Positions 27,957-35,384 of a stretch of DNA of 64,000 bases are shown piece after piece (position 1 is the stretch's first letter; the number at the start of each line of letters is the position of its first letter). Made by a program: the position numbers and the translations under genes. This DNA comes from UKL13-2 sp036394575 (GTDB lineage Bacteria > Pseudomonadota > Gammaproteobacteria > Burkholderiales > Usitatibacteraceae), in NCBI GenBank assembly GCA_036394575.1, contig DASWEY010000082.1, positions 62,001 to 126,000 of the forward strand, written 5' to 3'. Under the pieces are notes generated by a model, which had not been told where the DNA came from, made no database searches, and was given only the letters and a program-made list of their open reading frames with translations.

Positions 27957-28561
27957 TTACTGCGTGGTGACGTTGGAGTCTTGTTTGAGGCCTTCTACCT
28001 GGATCTTCAGCTTCGTTTCCATGCTGAAGCCGTAACCCTTGCCAAAGTCCAGTCCGAAATCGTCGCGGTTGAATTTCATCTCGGCGTCAGCACCACAAAC
28101 TTCACGCTTGAACATCGGATGCGGTATGCACTTAAACGTGTTGAGCCCCAATTTCACCGGTTTGGTGACACCGCGCAGCATTAGCTGACCATCGGCTTCA
28201 GTCGGCACGTCACCCTTGAATTTTGTGAACTTGCCTTTGAAGGTGGCAAGGTGGCGGTTGGGTAGCTGGCCACGTTGAACACGTCGGCACCTTTGACGTG
28301 CTCGTTCAGCTTGCTATGACCGAAGTCAACGCTGTCGATTTGGACGGTTACGTCGATGGTGCCAGTCTTGGCGGCGCGATCCAGCGTGACCATGCCATTG
28401 GATTTTGTGAACTTACCGCGCCATACAGACAATCCGCCCATGTGGTCGGCCTCGAAGCTCGGGAAGGTGTGATCCGGGTCGAGTTGGTATGTGGCCGGCG
28501 CGGCAAAGACTGCGGTGGCGGCAACCGTGGCAAAAGCAACAAACAGGCTACGCAATTTCAT
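27957..28561 (-). pseudogene. YceI-family periplasmic protein, frameshifted by an 8-bp duplication
   Basis: YceI proteins are periplasmic lipocalin-like carriers of long isoprenoid or lipid molecules. The first part has a signal peptide (MKLRSLFVAFATVAATAVFA) and YQLDPDHTFPSFEADHMGGL; it runs in frame to ASYPTAT near 28256. The second part (TEADGQLMLRGVTKPVKLGL onward) is in another frame. Between them the 8-mer AAGGTGGC occurs twice in tandem (28240-28255, plus strand). Removing one copy restores a continuous frame reading ATFKGKFTKFKGDVPTEADG. All other family features are intact, so the break is recent or a sequencing/assembly artefact. Third gene of the cytochrome b561-YceI-YceI group. 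Confidence 0.85.
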
Positions 28562-28621
28562 GGGAACTCCATTAAATAGTTGGTTAAGCGTGGATAGAAA
28601 CAGCAATGTGGTTTGTGGGGA

Positions 28622-29188
28622 TTACTTCTTGGCAATGACAACTCGGAATTTGATGATCACGTCATCGGCAACGACCGACGTATCTTTCCAGTCGCCGTCG
28701 CCGACATGGAAGGCATTGCGCTTGATGGGCAGCGCGCCTTCGAACATCTGGCTGGCACCTTCCTGCTTGAAAGTGACCGGCGCAGTCACGTCCTGGGTGA
28801 CGCCCTTGATGGTCAGCTTGCCGACCACGCTCACCTCGCTGCCCGCACCCTGTTTGAATGCCGACGACACGAAAGTCGCCTTGGGGTACTTGGCGGTGTC
28901 AAACCAATCCTTCTTTTTCAACTCGTCGCTGTACATCTTGCTGCCCACATCGACGCTGGTAACGTCGATATTGACCTCCGCCGTAGACGCTGCCAGATTG
29001 GCCGGGTTGTAGTTGACGGCGTCGTCGAACTTGCCGAACTTGATGTCCATAGCCACGCCGAGCCGCTTGCCGATGGCAGTGACGCTGCTCCTAGCGGTAT
29101 CAACCTGTGCCAAAGCAGACAACGAACCGATCGACAGTGCGCCAGCCGCGACCAGGGCGGTAACGCTGAAATGCGCAAAACATTTCAT
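28622..29188 (-). CDS. YceI-family periplasmic protein
   Basis: A 188-residue exported protein with signal peptide (VTALVAAGALSIGSLSALAQ) and the YceI beta-barrel: SSVTAIGKRLGVAMDIKFGK, the YPKATFVSS strand, GKLTIKGVTQDVTAPVTF and FHVGDGDWKDTSVVADDVII. Family members bind polyisoprenoids or ubiquinone-like lipids in the periplasm and often stand next to a cytochrome b561, as here. It starts 3 bp after the b561 remnant stops and is followed 60 bp later by the broken paralogue. This is the only intact gene of the three. Confidence 0.9.
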   Translation of the reverse strand: MKCFAHFSVTALVAAGALSIGSLSALAQVDTARSSVTAIGKRLGVAMDIKFGKFDDAVNYNPANLAASTAEVNIDVTSVDVGSKMYSDELKKKDWFDTAKYPKATFVSSAFKQGAGSEVSVVGKLTIKGVTQDVTAPVTFKQEGASQMFEGALPIKRNAFHVGDGDWKDTSVVADDVIIKFRVVIAKK

Positions 29189-29190
29189 GA

Positions 29191-29717
29191 TCAGACTCCT
29201 ATAGTCGGGCCGGATCGAGCCGGCAAAAACGGCAGCATGCGGCGCAACGTGCTGTCGCGGTCAACGAAGTGATGCTTAAGCGCGGCAAGGATGTGCAACA
29301 CGACGATGGTAGCCAATGTCCAGTTCAACCACACATGCGCCTTCTTGAAGAAGTCCTGCAGCGCTTCGCTCTTGTCGAAGGGCATCGGTAGTTCCCACAG
29401 ACCGAGGTAGACAACCGGAATGGCGGCTGCCACGCTCAGTAGGTGGCCCGTCATCGGCACTGTCAGAATCAGCAGATAAAGCAGGATGTGGGTGCCTTCA
29501 GCCGCCTGTCGCTGCCAGGCGGGCATTCCTGGTACCGGCGCAGGCGCCGGATGAGTCAGGCGCCATATCACTCGCAGCGCAGCCAGGATCAATATCGTGA
29601 CGCCGAGAAGATCAGTAACGCGATGATCCAGTGCAGCGCGATAGCGGGCTTGCCGTAGGCCCCGCTATCGGTAGCGGGACCTAGAACGGCGTCAGTTGAT
29701 TGATCGGCGTGCGACAT
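29191..29717 (-). pseudogene. Cytochrome b561 family protein, broken by a frame change and internal loss
   Basis: The frame opened by ATG at 29717, preceded by AAAGGA, encodes a 38-residue start with the first membrane helix and its heme-ligand region (YGKPAIALHWIIALLIFS), then stops at about 29601. The rest of the protein (TILILAALRVIWRLTHPAP, EGTHILLYLLILTVPMTGHLL, KKAHVWLNWTLATIVVLHIL) continues in another frame to 29191. In intact members about 25-35 residues lie between these blocks, including the end of helix 1 and a conserved LHKxxG region, and these are missing here. So the gene looks like a deletion derivative rather than a simple one-base error. Cytochromes b561 pass electrons across the inner membrane. 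Confidence 0.75.
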
Positions 29718-29754
29718 GCGTTCGTTCCTTTCGTTAAGATTTAAATGCCGGCGT

Positions 29755-30612
29755 TCAGGTGGAAAGGGGCTTCAGCGCCCCAGCAAGTACGTCGCGGAGA
29801 GGCTTGGCTGGCCGACCGCTAAGGCGCTCGATGTCACCTGTCAGAATGTCGAATGCACCTGCCGCGAAGCTCGCCTGGATGCCGGCAACGATATTGACGG
29901 CTCCCGCCGGCAGGCCCGCCTGCACCAGCCCGGCACGCAATTGATCGTCTGGGATGACGCGGAAAACGACTGGTCGACCGGAAATTTCGGCGATGAGACT
30001 CGCGCGTTCGGCACCGGACAGGCGCTCGGGGCCGGTAGCGTTATAGATCGCGCCCGCATGCCCCTCACCGACCAGGATCCCGGCGGCGGCGGCGGCCACA
30101 TCACTGCGTGCAACGAAAGCGGCCCGATTCTCGGCCAGTCCGGGAAGCACACCATGATTCAGCGACGCCTGTGCCATTTGCACAAAGGCTTCGGCATAGA
30201 AGTTCATTCGCAGGATGGTCCACGCAGGTGCTGTGGCGATGAGACGTTGCTCGCCCCGCCAGTAAGAAGCGCCACGTGCCGGCTCCTCCTCCTGGCGCGT
30301 GTTCACGGCCGACATGAAAACGATGTGTTTGACGCCAGCTTTCACAGCCGCATCGATCGCGGCCACGTTCTGCACTCCGCGCTTTCCGGGCTCGGGAGCG
30401 ACCGTTGTGATGATCAGCAGGCGATCGAGGCCCGCATAGGCATTCATAAGACTCTCGGGCCGGTCATAGTCCCCAAACCGACCCTGGGCAGGTGCCGCGA
30501 TGGTCTCGGGCGTGCGGGAAATCCCCACAACGTAGTGATCGCCCAAACGCACAAGCTCTGCAATCGTCGCCTTGCCCAAATGACCACTAGCGCCACTCAC
30601 TCCGATCTTCAT
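29755..30612 (-). CDS. NmrA/QorB-like NAD(P)-binding reductase
   Basis: An atypical short-chain dehydrogenase that binds NAD(P)H, related to quinone oxidoreductase QorB. The nucleotide motif is GVSGASGHLGKATIAEL at the N-terminus. The core has ITTVAPEPGKRGVQNVAAID and VKHIVFMSAVNTR; the lower part has ARSDVAAAAAGIL and YNATGPERLSGAE. No Tyr-Lys catalytic pair of classical SDRs is obvious, as usual in NmrA-like proteins. Start at 30612 is used (285 aa), as upstream frame adds only a few residues. A 19-bp palindrome stands 19 bp upstream. A role in quinone or aldehyde detoxification is possible but not shown. Confidence 0.85.
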   Translation of the reverse strand: MKIGVSGASGHLGKATIAELVRLGDHYVVGISRTPETIAAPAQGRFGDYDRPESLMNAYAGLDRLLIITTVAPEPGKRGVQNVAAIDAAVKAGVKHIVFMSAVNTRQEEEPARGASYWRGEQRLIATAPAWTILRMNFYAEAFVQMAQASLNHGVLPGLAENRAAFVARSDVAAAAAGILVGEGHAGAIYNATGPERLSGAERASLIAEISGRPVVFRVIPDDQLRAGLVQAGLPAGAVNIVAGIQASFAAGAFDILTGDIERLSGRPAKPLRDVLAGALKPLST

Positions 30613-30630
30613 GCCTATCTCCGTCAATCT

Positions 30631-30649
30631 TAGGAACAGCTAGTTCCTA
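30631..30649. promoter_or_regulatory. Operator-like palindrome upstream of the QorB-like gene
   Basis: Perfect inverted repeat TAGGAAC-AGCTA-GTTCCTA, 19 bp before the start codon of the QorB-like reductase. Size and position fit a repressor site of HxlR or TetR type; no such regulator gene is encoded next to it. Confidence 0.5.
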
Positions 30650-30665
30650 GTGAAACTTCAGATTT

Positions 30666-30697
30666 GCGAGTGCAGCGTATGCACGCTGCATCACTCG
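30666..30697. repeat. Inverted repeat between two NmrA-like genes
   Basis: TGCAGCGT-ATGC-ACGCTGCA (30671-30690) is a perfect 8-bp hairpin, extended by GCGAG on the left and CTCGC on the right with a small bulge. There is no T-run, so it is a weak or factor-dependent terminator for the upstream reductase at best. Confidence 0.5.
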
Positions 30698-30772
30698 CGT
30701 CTTTCCCGAAATTGCGATTGTTTTGACCGCCTTTGCGAGTACGAGTCGCCGACTATGTCGACGGCCGTGTTG

Positions 30773-31678
30773 TCAGGCTGCTTGCGGAACCGCAATGTTT
30801 GCCCGCGACCACGCCGCAAACTTCGTCGGTTGCCGGCCGGCAACTTTGTTGGCAAGGGCGATGGCGTCACGCGATTCCGCACCCAGGTAGGTGTGCGCCT
30901 CGAAATAGGCGAGCATCTCCGCAACTTCCTTGGCACCCGGGAACCAACCCGCAAACACGTCTTTCGGAACCTGCTTGAACGAGTAGTTGTGACCCTCGCG
31001 GTTCAGCGTGGCAATCATCTCGTTAAAGCTGAGGAAGTCACCGACCAAGGGCAAATGTTCGCCGCGGCCCGCGAGTTCCGGCTGCGCGAATGCGCCGACC
31101 ACGACTTGGCCCAACTCGGCGATGTCGCCCATATGAACGACACGCAGTTCCGGATCAACGGGCAGCGTCCAACCCATCGTCCCATCCGGTTGCTTCTTCG
31201 GGCCCATTACGCCAAGCAGGTTTTGATAGTAGAAGGGTGCGATGACGAAAGTATGGTGTGCGAATCTGGCTTCCTTTACGATGCGTTCGATCGTTGCCTT
31301 GTTCGTGAAATGTGGGACATCGAACTTGCCACGGCTGATCGTCTCCACGTTCGGCAGCGTCGACCAGATGAAGTGTTGCACACCGGCGTCTTTCGCCGCT
31401 CGGACAGCGGCAATTGCCTGTTTGCTTTCGTCCGCGCCCGCTTCCCCGAAATTGGTTACCAGAAAAACCCCGTGCGCACCGGCAAACGCCGCTTTCAGCG
31501 TTTCCGGACGACTCAAATCCGCCTGCACGACTTCGTCAGCCAGCTGCGGATGCTTGGCCGGGTTGCGCGTCAATGCGCGTACTTTGAATTGACCGTTCGC
31601 CTGCAGGGCGCGCACAACAGCGCCACCTTGTTGACCTGTTGCGCCGACGACGGCGATGAGCTTTTGGGTGTTCGACAT
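30773..31678 (-). CDS. NmrA-family NAD(P)-binding protein
   Basis: A 301-residue NmrA/HSCARG-like protein: Rossmann motif VVGATGQQGGAVVRAL, the RALTRNP strand that selects NADP, GVFLVTNFGEAGADESKQAI, and VQHFIWSTLPNVE. Such proteins sense the NADP/NADPH ratio or reduce quinone-like substrates. Start at 31678 has GGAG 6 bp upstream; a longer frame would run into the LysR gene. It is divergent from the LysR regulator, with a palindrome between the two, the classic layout of a LysR target gene. Confidence 0.88.
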   Translation of the reverse strand: MSNTQKLIAVVGATGQQGGAVVRALQANGQFKVRALTRNPAKHPQLADEVVQADLSRPETLKAAFAGAHGVFLVTNFGEAGADESKQAIAAVRAAKDAGVQHFIWSTLPNVETISRGKFDVPHFTNKATIERIVKEARFAHHTFVIAPFYYQNLLGVMGPKKQPDGTMGWTLPVDPELRVVHMGDIAELGQVVVGAFAQPELAGRGEHLPLVGDFLSFNEMIATLNREGHNYSFKQVPKDVFAGWFPGAKEVAEMLAYFEAHTYLGAESRDAIALANKVAGRQPTKFAAWSRANIAVPQAA

Positions 31679-31727
31679 GACTATTCTCCAGTGAGTAAAA
31701 GTGATTGGTTTACCGCTGGGGAATAAG

Positions 31728-31759
31728 ATAGGCTTTCCAAGTCCATCTTTAAAGCCTAT
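31728..31759. promoter_or_regulatory. LysR-type operator between divergent genes
   Basis: Perfect inverted repeat ATAGGCTTT (31728-31736) and AAAGCCTAT (31751-31759) with a 14-bp spacer, in the 118-bp gap between the NmrA-like and LysR genes. A palindrome of this size and position is what LysR regulators bind; it begins 37 bp before the LysR start and lies 49 bp upstream of the reductase start. Confidence 0.7.
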
Positions 31760-31796
31760 ATTATTCGATACAATCCATCGTCTTTGGAGATAGATC

Positions 31797-32708
31797 ATGC
31801 TAGACGGAATAACGCTGGATCAGCTTCGTACTTTCATCGCCGCCGCCGATCAAGGCAGCTTTTCCGCAGCCGGCCGCAAGCTACGACGTGCGCAGTCCGT
31901 AGTCAGTCAGACGCTGGCGAATCTCGAAGGACAGCTCGGCGTGGCGCTATTCGATCGCAGAGCACGCTATCCGACGCTGACGGAGGATGGACGCGCATTA
32001 CTACAAGACGCACGTGAAGTGGCAGCGCAGATGGATGGGTTCAAGGCTCGAGCGAAGACATTGCGCGAAGGGCTCGAACCGGAGCTCTCGCTCTCGATCG
32101 ATGTGATGTACCCCATGAACGAATTGACTGAAGCGGTCGCGAAGTTTCGCGACACTTTTCCGCATACACCACTGCGTCTATTCGTTGAGGTGCTCGGCGC
32201 GGTCATCGAGCCGGTGCTGCACGGGACGTGTCAGATCGGCATCATCGGCTCACTACCGATTCTTCCCGAAACCATGCACAGCGAGTTGTTGCTCGACGTC
32301 CCGCTGGTCACGGTCGTGGCACCAAAGCACCCATTGGCCTCGTACAAAGGTGTCATTCCTCAGTCCGAGTTGCTGCACCATGTGCAACTGGTGTTGACCG
32401 ATCGATCGACGCTGTCGAAAAACCAGAGCTACGGCGTATTTTCAAAAAATGTCTGGCGGCTCGCCGATATGGGGGCCAGGCACGCATTCTTGCGGGCCGG
32501 CTTTGGCTTCGGCAACATGCCGCGATTCATGGTTGAAGACGACGTCGCTAACGGCAAACTGCGCGTTATTCGAATTGAACTGCCGAGTAGCTTAAAGCCA
32601 GTGATGCCCATGCGAGCGGTGTATCGCAACGATGCCCCTCCTGGACCAGCAGGACGCTGGCTGATCGAGCACCTCAAGGGGCGCAGTAGCACGCGCAAGA
32701 AGAAATAA
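31797..32708 (+). CDS. LysR-family transcriptional regulator
   Basis: A 303-residue regulator. The winged helix-turn-helix covers residues 1-65 (LDQLRTFIAAADQGSFSAAG, then SVVSQTLANLEGQLGVALFD). The C-terminal part (about 90-290) is the periplasmic-binding-type effector domain (SLSIDVMYPMNELTEAVAKF; VPLVTVVAPKHPLAS). It is divergent from the NmrA-like reductase and separated from it by a LysR-type palindrome, so it most likely controls that gene and itself. The effector is unknown. The last residues are basic (GRSSTRKKK). Confidence 0.93.
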   Translation: MLDGITLDQLRTFIAAADQGSFSAAGRKLRRAQSVVSQTLANLEGQLGVALFDRRARYPTLTEDGRALLQDAREVAAQMDGFKARAKTLREGLEPELSLSIDVMYPMNELTEAVAKFRDTFPHTPLRLFVEVLGAVIEPVLHGTCQIGIIGSLPILPETMHSELLLDVPLVTVVAPKHPLASYKGVIPQSELLHHVQLVLTDRSTLSKNQSYGVFSKNVWRLADMGARHAFLRAGFGFGNMPRFMVEDDVANGKLRVIRIELPSSLKPVMPMRAVYRNDAPPGPAGRWLIEHLKGRSSTRKKK

Positions 32709-32741
32709 CAGAGTTTTTCGCGTCCAAATTTGACCCGCCAG

Positions 32742-32766
32742 TGGACTGCACCCCTTGGGCTGGACA
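32742..32766 (+). repeat. Solo IS-end-like 25-mer
   Basis: Matches the 25-mer at 32999-33023 at 20 of 25 positions, in the same orientation; both read TGGA-TGCACCCC...TGGACA and are followed by an AAGCG...AA-TTGAC stretch. It is probably the leftover edge of a second, related IS3-family element now gone. Confidence 0.5.
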
Positions 32767-32826
32767 AGCGAAATTGACACCCCGAGTTGATCCTGTCCTT
32801 ATCCTAACTATCCTTTTGCAAATAGT

Positions 32827-32851
32827 AAAAGGGCCCGATTGGGCCCTTTTT
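32827..32851. terminator. Bidirectional terminator downstream of the LysR gene
   Basis: Perfect 10-bp stem AAAAGGGCCC / GGGCCCTTTT with loop GATT, bordered by A-run and T-run so it can work in both directions. It lies 118 bp after the LysR stop. Confidence 0.8.
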
Positions 32852-32868
32852 CCGCCGCTGCCTGTGAA

Positions 32869-32996
32869 TTCGCTTCGAAATTTGACCCCCTTTGCGGGAG
32901 TATTCGCGCCGCGTTGACCCCACCACTTTTTGCTGCTTTCTGAACGTTTTTCCGAGAGGAAACGGTTGTTCAGGTGGGGTCAAAATTCAAAGCGAA
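32869..32996. repeat. 21-bp inverted repeats bounding about 128 bp
   Basis: The left arm at 32869-32889 (TTCGCTTCGAAATTTGACCC and one more C) and the reverse complement of the right arm at 32976-32996 agree at 19 of 21 positions. A nested pair TTGACCCCACC / GGTGGGGTCAA lies inside. Size and structure suggest a non-autonomous element or two IS edges facing each other. Confidence 0.5.
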
Positions 32997-32998
32997 AA

Positions 32999-33590
32999 TG
33001 GAATGCACCCCTATCGTTGGACAGTGAAGCGCGTCGAATTTGACCTAAGCCGCTTGTCGCCATAGTTGAGTTTCAAATTGCTCGGGACTGACGTAACCGA
33101 GCGCGGAGTGTAGCCGTTTGCCGTTGTACACCTCATCGAGGAACGACGGCAAGCGTTCAACGACATCACTCCACGTTTCGTATCCGTTGACCAGCACTTC
33201 CTCGTGCTTCAGCGTCTTCATGAAGCTCTCGGCTTGAGCATTGTCATATGGGTTGGCCTTACGGCTCATCGAACCCGCGACGCCATGTTCAGACAGCTTG
33301 TCTCGATATGCCTTGGCAGCATACTGGCTGCCCTGGTCGGAGCGATGTATCAAGCCTCGTGGCGGCCGACGATTCTCGATGGCCATCTCCAGCGCCGCCA
33401 GTGACAACATGGTGGTCATGGATCGTGAAAGGGCGTAGCCGACAACCTTGCGCGAACACGCATCCAGAATGACGGCCAGGAACGCGAATCCCGTCAGCAG
33501 GCGAATGTAGGTGATGTCGGCCACCCGGACCCGGTCAGGAAGCGCAGGTATCTGGTTGCGATACAGATTCGGATAGTCGTGGGTAACGCA
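32999..33590 (-). mobile_element. Truncated IS3-family insertion sequence
   Basis: Contains one terminal-repeat-like end (32999-33023, TGGAATGCACCCC...GTTGGACA) and the 3' two-thirds of the second transposase frame. The opposite end, orfA and the start of orfB are missing: homology to the transposase stops near 33590, where an unrelated gene fragment begins on the other strand. The element cannot move by itself. Confidence 0.75.
33045..33590 (-). pseudogene. IS3-family transposase OrfB, N-terminally truncated
   Basis: The DDE integrase core is fully readable: the first Asp in VADITYIRLLTGFAFLAVIL, the second in GLIHRSDQGSQYAAKAY and the Glu in NPYDNAQAESFMKTLKHEE. The C-terminus NGKRLHSALGYVSPEQFETQ is also typical. 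Homology begins at THDYPNLYRNQIPALPD; upstream codons (back to 33620) look unrelated. The region before it, with the N-terminal helix-turn-helix domain and orfA, is lost. Although the three catalytic residues remain, the missing DNA-binding part makes it inactive. Confidence 0.88.
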
Positions 33591-33609
33591 TCGCGTCCAG
33601 TTTACCGAC

Positions 33610-33951
33610 AAGGGGCGCACGGAAAGTCGAAACCTACGGGCGACGCTCTATTGGGAATTCATCGAAGAGGCATCCAGGCTGTATGCGGATGCCTACCAGC
33701 GCGTAAGAGCGGATCTCTCAAAGCTCGTAAAGCTTTACGCTCTATTGAACTGGATGCAGATCATTTCTTCGCCATGCGTTGTCGAAAAAGCTAATGGGAC
33801 AATTCGAGCCATTCTCCAGACTTATCTTTCGCCTAACAAGACCTTCGAGGAATTGGCAAAACTCATTGATGAGGACGCCGAAAACCCACTGCGTGAGTTC
33901 GCTGTTGCATGTCGTGGAGAGTTGCAGAGTCGACATAACGGGTATGGATGA
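33610..33951 (+). pseudogene. C-terminal fragment of a conserved hypothetical protein
   Basis: A frame without its own credible start encodes about 113 residues including ATLYWEFIEEASRLYADAYQ, LSKLVKLYALLNWMQIISSP, RAILQTYLSPNKTFEELAKL and NPLREFAVACRGELQ. I recognise this as the end of a widespread bacterial protein of unknown function with an N-terminal membrane segment (from memory of its YxEFIxEAS...LYALISRMR...APNKTF pattern). The N-terminal half is absent, cut at the junction with the truncated IS element near 33600. Very likely a dead gene remnant. Confidence 0.65.
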
Positions 33952-34051
33952 GTCCCGTGTTGCTCCGAGTGTGTCGCCTTGGGTTGGGCAGCTCACTGTA
34001 TCGCTAGCGTATTAGCGTGCTCGCTGCCCACCAGGCCGAATGCCCAGACCG

Positions 34052-34696
34052 TCATATCTTGATGAAGTTGGTGGCCGCAAGCGAACCGAACGGGACCGAG
34101 GCCAACGGTGCGCCCGCGTCGAGCGTACCGAGGTCGATGGGGAAAAAGCCAGTCTGTTCGAGAAGTTTGCGAACTTGGGCCTTCGCATCTGCGTCGTCGC
34201 CTGAGTAGAAGAGGACACGCTTGCCTCCCGATATCGCCGGCTCCGGCAGGACGTTGACGTCGAGGTGGTTGAATGCCTTGACGACCCGCGCACCGGGAAC
34301 CAGATCACGAAAGACCGCGCTGGAATGCTTGCCGCCGAGATCGATGGGTTTGATGCCATACGCGGCAAGGGGATTGTTCGGGTCCTTGGCGTCCGGCGAG
34401 TTGGGGTCGAGGAACTCGACCGGATTAGTGCCGTCGATTACGATGCGGCCGTTCCAGGCGGGTAGGGCGCTCAGCGCGTTTTCGAGATCGACCCAGCGCA
34501 CGGCCACGAGTACGATATCCGCGCTTGCTGCTTCCTGCACGGTTCCGGCCTTGATTGAAGGGCCAAGTTCTTGGATCAGGCCTTTCAGCGACTCTGGACC
34601 CCGACGGTTTGCAATGGTTGCCGAGATCCCGTTCTTTGCCAGCGATCGCGCCACGTTCGAGCCTAGGGCGCCTGCTCCGATAATGCCGATACTCAT
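34052..34696 (-). CDS. F420H2:NADP-oxidoreductase-like NAD(P)-binding protein
   Basis: A 214-residue protein with an N-terminal Rossmann fold (MSIGIIGAGALGSNVARSLA) and the NADP-type second strand ATIANRRGPESL. Downstream are IVLVAVRWVDLENALSALP, RIVIDGTNPVEF, and VVKAFNHLDVNVLPEP, all typical of the NADP oxidoreductase, coenzyme F420-dependent family. Many bacterial members lack F420 and reduce other substrates; none is indicated here. AGGAG stands 8 bp before the ATG. It lies downstream of the Rrf2 gene on the same strand and shares an operator-like site with it. Confidence 0.87.
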   Translation of the reverse strand: MSIGIIGAGALGSNVARSLAKNGISATIANRRGPESLKGLIQELGPSIKAGTVQEAASADIVLVAVRWVDLENALSALPAWNGRIVIDGTNPVEFLDPNSPDAKDPNNPLAAYGIKPIDLGGKHSSAVFRDLVPGARVVKAFNHLDVNVLPEPAISGGKRVLFYSGDDADAKAQVRKLLEQTGFFPIDLGTLDAGAPLASVPFGSLAATNFIKI

Positions 34697-34796
34697 TTCA
34701 ATGCTCCTGTTAGATGATGGGGTCTTCAGGCTCCAATAACGGCAGCGCCCCGATGCTGTCCGTTTAGTCCTGCCCTACGTTAGGCTGGACAGTATA

Positions 34797-34825
34797 TAAA
34801 TGTGTAATCAACACACTTACATATA
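34797..34825. promoter_or_regulatory. Rrf2-type operator, site 1
   Basis: The core TGTGT-AATCA-ACACA (34801-34815) is a perfect palindrome. With flanks it matches site 2 upstream of the Rrf2 gene at most positions (AAATGTGT...CA-TTACATATA). It lies about 105 bp upstream of the reductase start. Confidence 0.65.
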
Positions 34826-34841
34826 ATATCAAAAAAACACG

Positions 34842-35288
34842 TCACCGCACCAACGGGACGCTGAATTTGCCTAGCCGTGCCACCTCAGAGGCAACGTCGG
34901 CGATGGTGACCTTTGCGAGTTCATTCTCCAAGCTCTTTCGCGCGCGCATCAACGTCGGTTGAAGCGCCTCCAGAATGTTGCCTCCGACCGCGCAGTTTTC
35001 ACAGGGCGGTGTCCGATGCAGTGAAAATAACTCGGTATCCTCGACAGCCTCATAGACGTCCAGCAGCCTAATCTTCTTGGCTGGTTTGGCGAGTAGCGCA
35101 CCCCCACCCGCGCCAAGCTGGGAATGTGTGAGGCCGGCGTCACCCAGGCGCGACAGCAACCCGCGGATCACGACAGGGCTGGTATTCACGGAATAGGCGA
35201 GGTCTTCGGACCGCATGGGCTTATCCTCACCGACCGCGAGGGCGGCGAGCGTGTGAACTGCGACGACGAAACGGGTACTTGTTGGCAT
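34842..35288 (-). CDS. Rrf2-family transcriptional regulator
   Basis: A 148-residue winged-helix repressor. DNA-binding part: HTLAALAVGEDKPMRSEDLA and SPVVIRGLLSRLGDAGLTHS, then the wing with GAGGGALLAKPAKKIRLLDV. The sensor loop TPPCENCAVGGNI keeps two Cys four residues apart, resembling the thiol-sensing YwnA/NsrR-like group; a third Cys needed for an iron-sulfur cluster is not seen, so thiol or reactive-carbonyl sensing is more likely. A palindrome stands 16 bp upstream of its start and a second copy after its stop, in front of the reductase gene, suggesting autoregulation and control of that gene. Confidence 0.88.
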   Translation of the reverse strand: MPTSTRFVVAVHTLAALAVGEDKPMRSEDLAYSVNTSPVVIRGLLSRLGDAGLTHSQLGAGGGALLAKPAKKIRLLDVYEAVEDTELFSLHRTPPCENCAVGGNILEALQPTLMRARKSLENELAKVTIADVASEVARLGKFSVPLVR

Positions 35289-35299
35289 GCTGTTTCCGG

Positions 35300-35328
35300 T
35301 AAATGTGTCACCAATACAATTACATATA
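35300..35328. promoter_or_regulatory. Rrf2-type operator, site 2
   Basis: TGTGT-CACCA-ATACA (35304-35318), one mismatch from a perfect palindrome, 16 bp before the Rrf2 start codon. It shares about 24 of 29 positions with site 1, including the flank TTACATATA. Confidence 0.65.
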
Positions 35329-35384
35329 TTTTATGCGCTGTCAATAAACGGGTCGGCATGACTCATTTGCATCGGCTCAAGAAC

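Larger units (their letters stand above)
32709..33044. other. Gene-free stretch with terminator and insertion-sequence ends
   Basis: No gene is visible in these 336 bp. From left to right it holds an IS-end-like 25-mer (32742-32766), a terminator hairpin (32827-32851), a pair of 21-bp inverted repeats (32869-32889 and 32976-32996) and a second IS-end-like 25-mer (32999-33023). It looks like a pile of old insertion-element edges. Confidence 0.6.
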
